From: CAYLLT01 sp964591605
GTDB lineage: Bacteria > Planctomycetota > Phycisphaerae > UBA1845 > PWPN01
NCBI GenBank assembly: GCA_964591605.1
Contig: CAZQEN010000356.1
Location: 1-7,739, forward strand
Length of the DNA: 7,739 bases
Direction of reading: 5' to 3'
In this document: in pieces, positions 6,243 through 7,739 of the stretch
Numbering within the stretch: position 1 is the first letter of the stretch
Layout of the letters: each line of letters begins with the position of its first letter
Program-made: the position numbers and the translations under genes
The notes under the pieces: generated by a model
Seen by the model: only the letters and a program-made list of their open reading frames with translations
Database searches by the model: none
Told to the model about the DNA's origin: nothing

Positions 6243-6362
6243 CCATGCCCGTCGCCCCGATTCTGTGCGACGCAGCGCCGGTGCAAAGCGGCCGCAGTGG
6301 CGAGCGGCCGCCGGCTCGAAAGCACTGCGTTCCCGGCGTTCAGCGACCGTCAGCCCCAGGCG

Positions 6363-6779
6363 ATGAGAACCAGCAGCATGCGTTATCCCTTGTGTTCCCG
6401 CTTCCGGATTCTGCTGATCGCTCTGCCGGCGCTGGCCGGTTGTTCTCCGATCACCTGGGAACGCGACTACCAGAAAGGCCTCCAGAAAGCCGTTCAGGAG
6501 CGCCGACGGGCTCTCATCGAGTTCATGAGCCTCTGGAACCCCGAATCGCGCGAAATGGAGGACGTCTTCGCCGAGCCGGAGATCCAGCGGCTCATGGAGC
6601 ATTACGTCCCGATCAAGGTGGACACGGTCATGAACAAGACGCTCGCCGACCAGTACGGCGTACAGACCCTGCCCGCGTTCTTTATCATTCGACCTGATCT
6701 GACGGTGGCCGGAGGCGCAGCCGGCAAAATGGATCTCGACCGCTTCCGCGTGTTCCTCATCAAGCATTCGTTCGATTGA
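6363..6779 (+). CDS. Thioredoxin-fold lipoprotein lacking the CxxC cysteines
   Basis: A 138-residue lipoprotein. Starting at ATG 6363 gives a basic n-region (MRTSSMRYPLCSRFR) and a hydrophobic core ending LPALAGC, an ideal lipobox with lipid Cys27. ATG 6378 is an alternative. The mature part has a thioredoxin-like order: ALIEFMSLW strand (50-58), an active-site-like helix start WNPESREM at 58-65, the IKVDTVMN strand (84-91), YGVQTLPAFFII (98-109) with the expected cis-Pro at P104, and a C-terminal helix. The position of WCxxC[KR]xM is taken by WNPESREM: both redox Cys are replaced (N59 and S62) while W58, R63 and M65 remain. It should not do thiol-disulfide exchange and may act as a binding or chaperone-like envelope protein. 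It lies 18 bases upstream of lpxA and is probably co-transcribed. Confidence 0.8.
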   Translation: MRTSSMRYPLCSRFRILLIALPALAGCSPITWERDYQKGLQKAVQERRRALIEFMSLWNPESREMEDVFAEPEIQRLMEHYVPIKVDTVMNKTLADQYGVQTLPAFFIIRPDLTVAGGAAGKMDLDRFRVFLIKHSFD

Positions 6780-6797
6780 CCCACGGCGACAATTCCC

Positions 6798-7628
6798 ATG
6801 CCCATCCACCCCACGGCCATCATCGACCGGAACGCCGAACTGGACCCGAGCGTCGACGTAGGTCCATACGTCGTCATCGACGGACCCGTCCGCATCGGCC
6901 CACGCACGCGCATCCGCGCCAGCGCCTGGATCACCGGCTGGACACAGATCGGCCAGGACTGCGACATCTTCCCCTTCGCCGCCATCGGCGGGCCGCCCCA
7001 GGACTTTCATCACGGCGGCGAGCGGACCTACTGCCGCCTCGGCGATCGCGTCATCATCCGCGAAGGCGTCACCATCCACTGCGGTACCCAGCCCGAATCG
7101 GCGACCGAGATCGGCGACGAATGCTTCATCACCTCGCAGTGTCACATCGGTCACAACTGCCGGCTGGGCCGGGGCGTCACGATGATCTTTACCGCCGGGC
7201 TCTCGGGCCACGTGGAGGTGGACGACCGGGCCATCATCAGCGGCGGCGCAGTCGTCCATCAGTTCGTCCGCATCGGAGAATTGGCCTTCGTGGCGGCCAA
7301 CGCCCGCGTCGGGATGGATGTGCCGCCCTTCATGGTCTGCCACGGGGAGTCGACCATCGTCAACTACAATCTCATCGGCCTCCGCCGCGCAGGCATGAGC
7401 CATGAGGAGCTGGCCGACATCCGCCAGGCGTTCGCCACCCTCTATCGCTCGGGCAAGCTCTTCGGGCAGTCAGTTGAGACCCTTGCCTCCCAGGTGCATA
7501 CCGATCCTGGCAAACGCCTCCTCGCGTTCCTTCAGGGCAAGAGCAAGCGGGGCTTCTGCGCGGGTGGGCGACACCGCGACCGCGTTTCGGGCATCGACTC
7601 CTCCCAGGGCACGCACGCCGCGGAGTGA
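6798..7628 (+). CDS. lpxA: Acyl-ACP--UDP-N-acetylglucosamine O-acyltransferase (LpxA-type)
   Basis: A 276-residue left-handed beta-helix acyltransferase with many hexapeptide repeats ([LIV]Gxxxx) through residues 1-180 and the helical C-terminal domain of LpxA (HEELADIRQAFATLYRSGK, 202-220). LpxA transfers a 3-hydroxyacyl chain from ACP to UDP-GlcNAc, the first step of lipid A synthesis, in the cytoplasm. In the central and C-terminal parts it aligns to E. coli LpxA with a constant offset of 6. H116, H119, H138 and H154 match E. coli H122, H125 (catalytic), H144 and H160, and DVPPF matches DVPPY. The E. coli chain-length residue G173 corresponds to A167. The tail after about residue 252 runs longer than in E. 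coli (262 residues total). lpxD, fabZ and lpxB are not next to it in this window. An LpxA-like paralogue with another nucleotide-sugar substrate is possible. No strong Shine-Dalgarno precedes the ATG. Confidence 0.92.
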   Translation: MPIHPTAIIDRNAELDPSVDVGPYVVIDGPVRIGPRTRIRASAWITGWTQIGQDCDIFPFAAIGGPPQDFHHGGERTYCRLGDRVIIREGVTIHCGTQPESATEIGDECFITSQCHIGHNCRLGRGVTMIFTAGLSGHVEVDDRAIISGGAVVHQFVRIGELAFVAANARVGMDVPPFMVCHGESTIVNYNLIGLRRAGMSHEELADIRQAFATLYRSGKLFGQSVETLASQVHTDPGKRLLAFLQGKSKRGFCAGGRHRDRVSGIDSSQGTHAAE

Positions 7629-7739
7629 CCCGCCCGCTACCCTCTTCGAGACGCAATCCCCGAACCTCGCCCCTCGGCGGGCTCCCCCGGGAATGCCCCA
7701 TCCCAAAACACGGTGCCCCCACCCACGCCGCACACGCAC

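Larger units (their letters stand above)
5915..6362. other. Intergenic region between symporter and thioredoxin-like gene
   Basis: About 450 bases without a convincing gene. It contains a 10-nt palindrome CAGGCGCCTG just after the symporter stop (5918-5927), a 7-bp hairpin at 6136-6155, a TATTAT at 6237-6242 and two copies of AGCGGCCGC at 6287-6295 and 6303-6311. The frame of the downstream gene stays open back to 6183, but that stretch translates to Pro/Arg-rich sequence placed before a proper signal peptide, so it is treated as untranslated. Confidence 0.5.

Noticed and set aside
6183..6362. Earlier ATG (6183) for the thioredoxin-like lipoprotein
   Set aside because: It would put about 60 Pro/Arg-rich residues before a complete signal peptide and lipobox, which is incompatible with export.
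6156..7403. 415-codon open frame on the - strand
   Set aside because: It lies antisense to the thioredoxin-like gene and lpxA, which have clear family motifs; its Asp/Ala/Gly/His-rich translation mirrors their codon bias.
1..7739. CRISPR array, rRNA or complete insertion sequence
   Set aside because: No regularly spaced repeats, rRNA-like conserved stretches or transposase with terminal inverted repeats were seen.

Overview
This high-GC bacterial window reads almost entirely on the + strand. It suggests a Gram-negative, lipid A-making environmental bacterium. Planctomycetota (Phycisphaerae-like) is my best guess, from the three lipoproteins, the large SSS symporter with its Trp-rich tail motif, the short TspO homologue and the stand-alone lpxA. 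That placement is inference and nothing here proves it.

Layout. (1) 1-421: the C-terminal stub of a tyrosine recombinase, a purine-rich strip with a 12-bp direct repeat, then a complete tRNA-Pro(GGG) and a weak terminator. This looks like the scar or edge of a mobile element at a tRNA. (2) 422-1061: about 640 bases with no convincing gene, ending in a perfect TATAAT. (3) 1115-2945: two adjacent lipoprotein genes, likely an operon. The first is an unknown lipoprotein with a DxDxDG-type acidic loop. The second closely matches the domain plan of plant and algal violaxanthin de-epoxidase (VDE): a Cys-rich N-terminal domain with the same cysteine spacing, followed by a VDE-type lipocalin domain. 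(4) 2956-3242: a decayed, frameshifted coding remnant. (5) 3326-3727: a TspO/MBR (CrtK-type) membrane protein lacking the usual first helix. (6) 3824-5914: a 696-residue sodium:solute symporter, with a possible 20-codon leader ORF overlapping its start. (7) 5915-6362: intergenic, with hairpins and a possible -10 box. (8) 6363-7628: a lipoprotein with a thioredoxin fold but no CxxC cysteines, followed 18 bases later by an LpxA-type acyltransferase with all active-site histidines. The last 111 bases hold nothing I recognise.

The most striking item is the bacterial VDE-like lipoprotein. VDE is known as the enzyme of the plant and algal xanthophyll cycle, where it reduces epoxy-carotenoids with ascorbate in the thylakoid lumen. 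Here the fold and disulfide framework are kept, but several residues I recall as important in the plant enzyme are changed and the Glu-rich C-terminal tail is absent. A different substrate, or a non-enzymatic lipocalin role at the cell envelope, is therefore likely. Its partner lipoprotein and a nearby TspO/CrtK-like protein (a family linked to tetrapyrroles and, in Rhodobacter, to pigment genes) make a testable but unproven isoprenoid/pigment envelope module.
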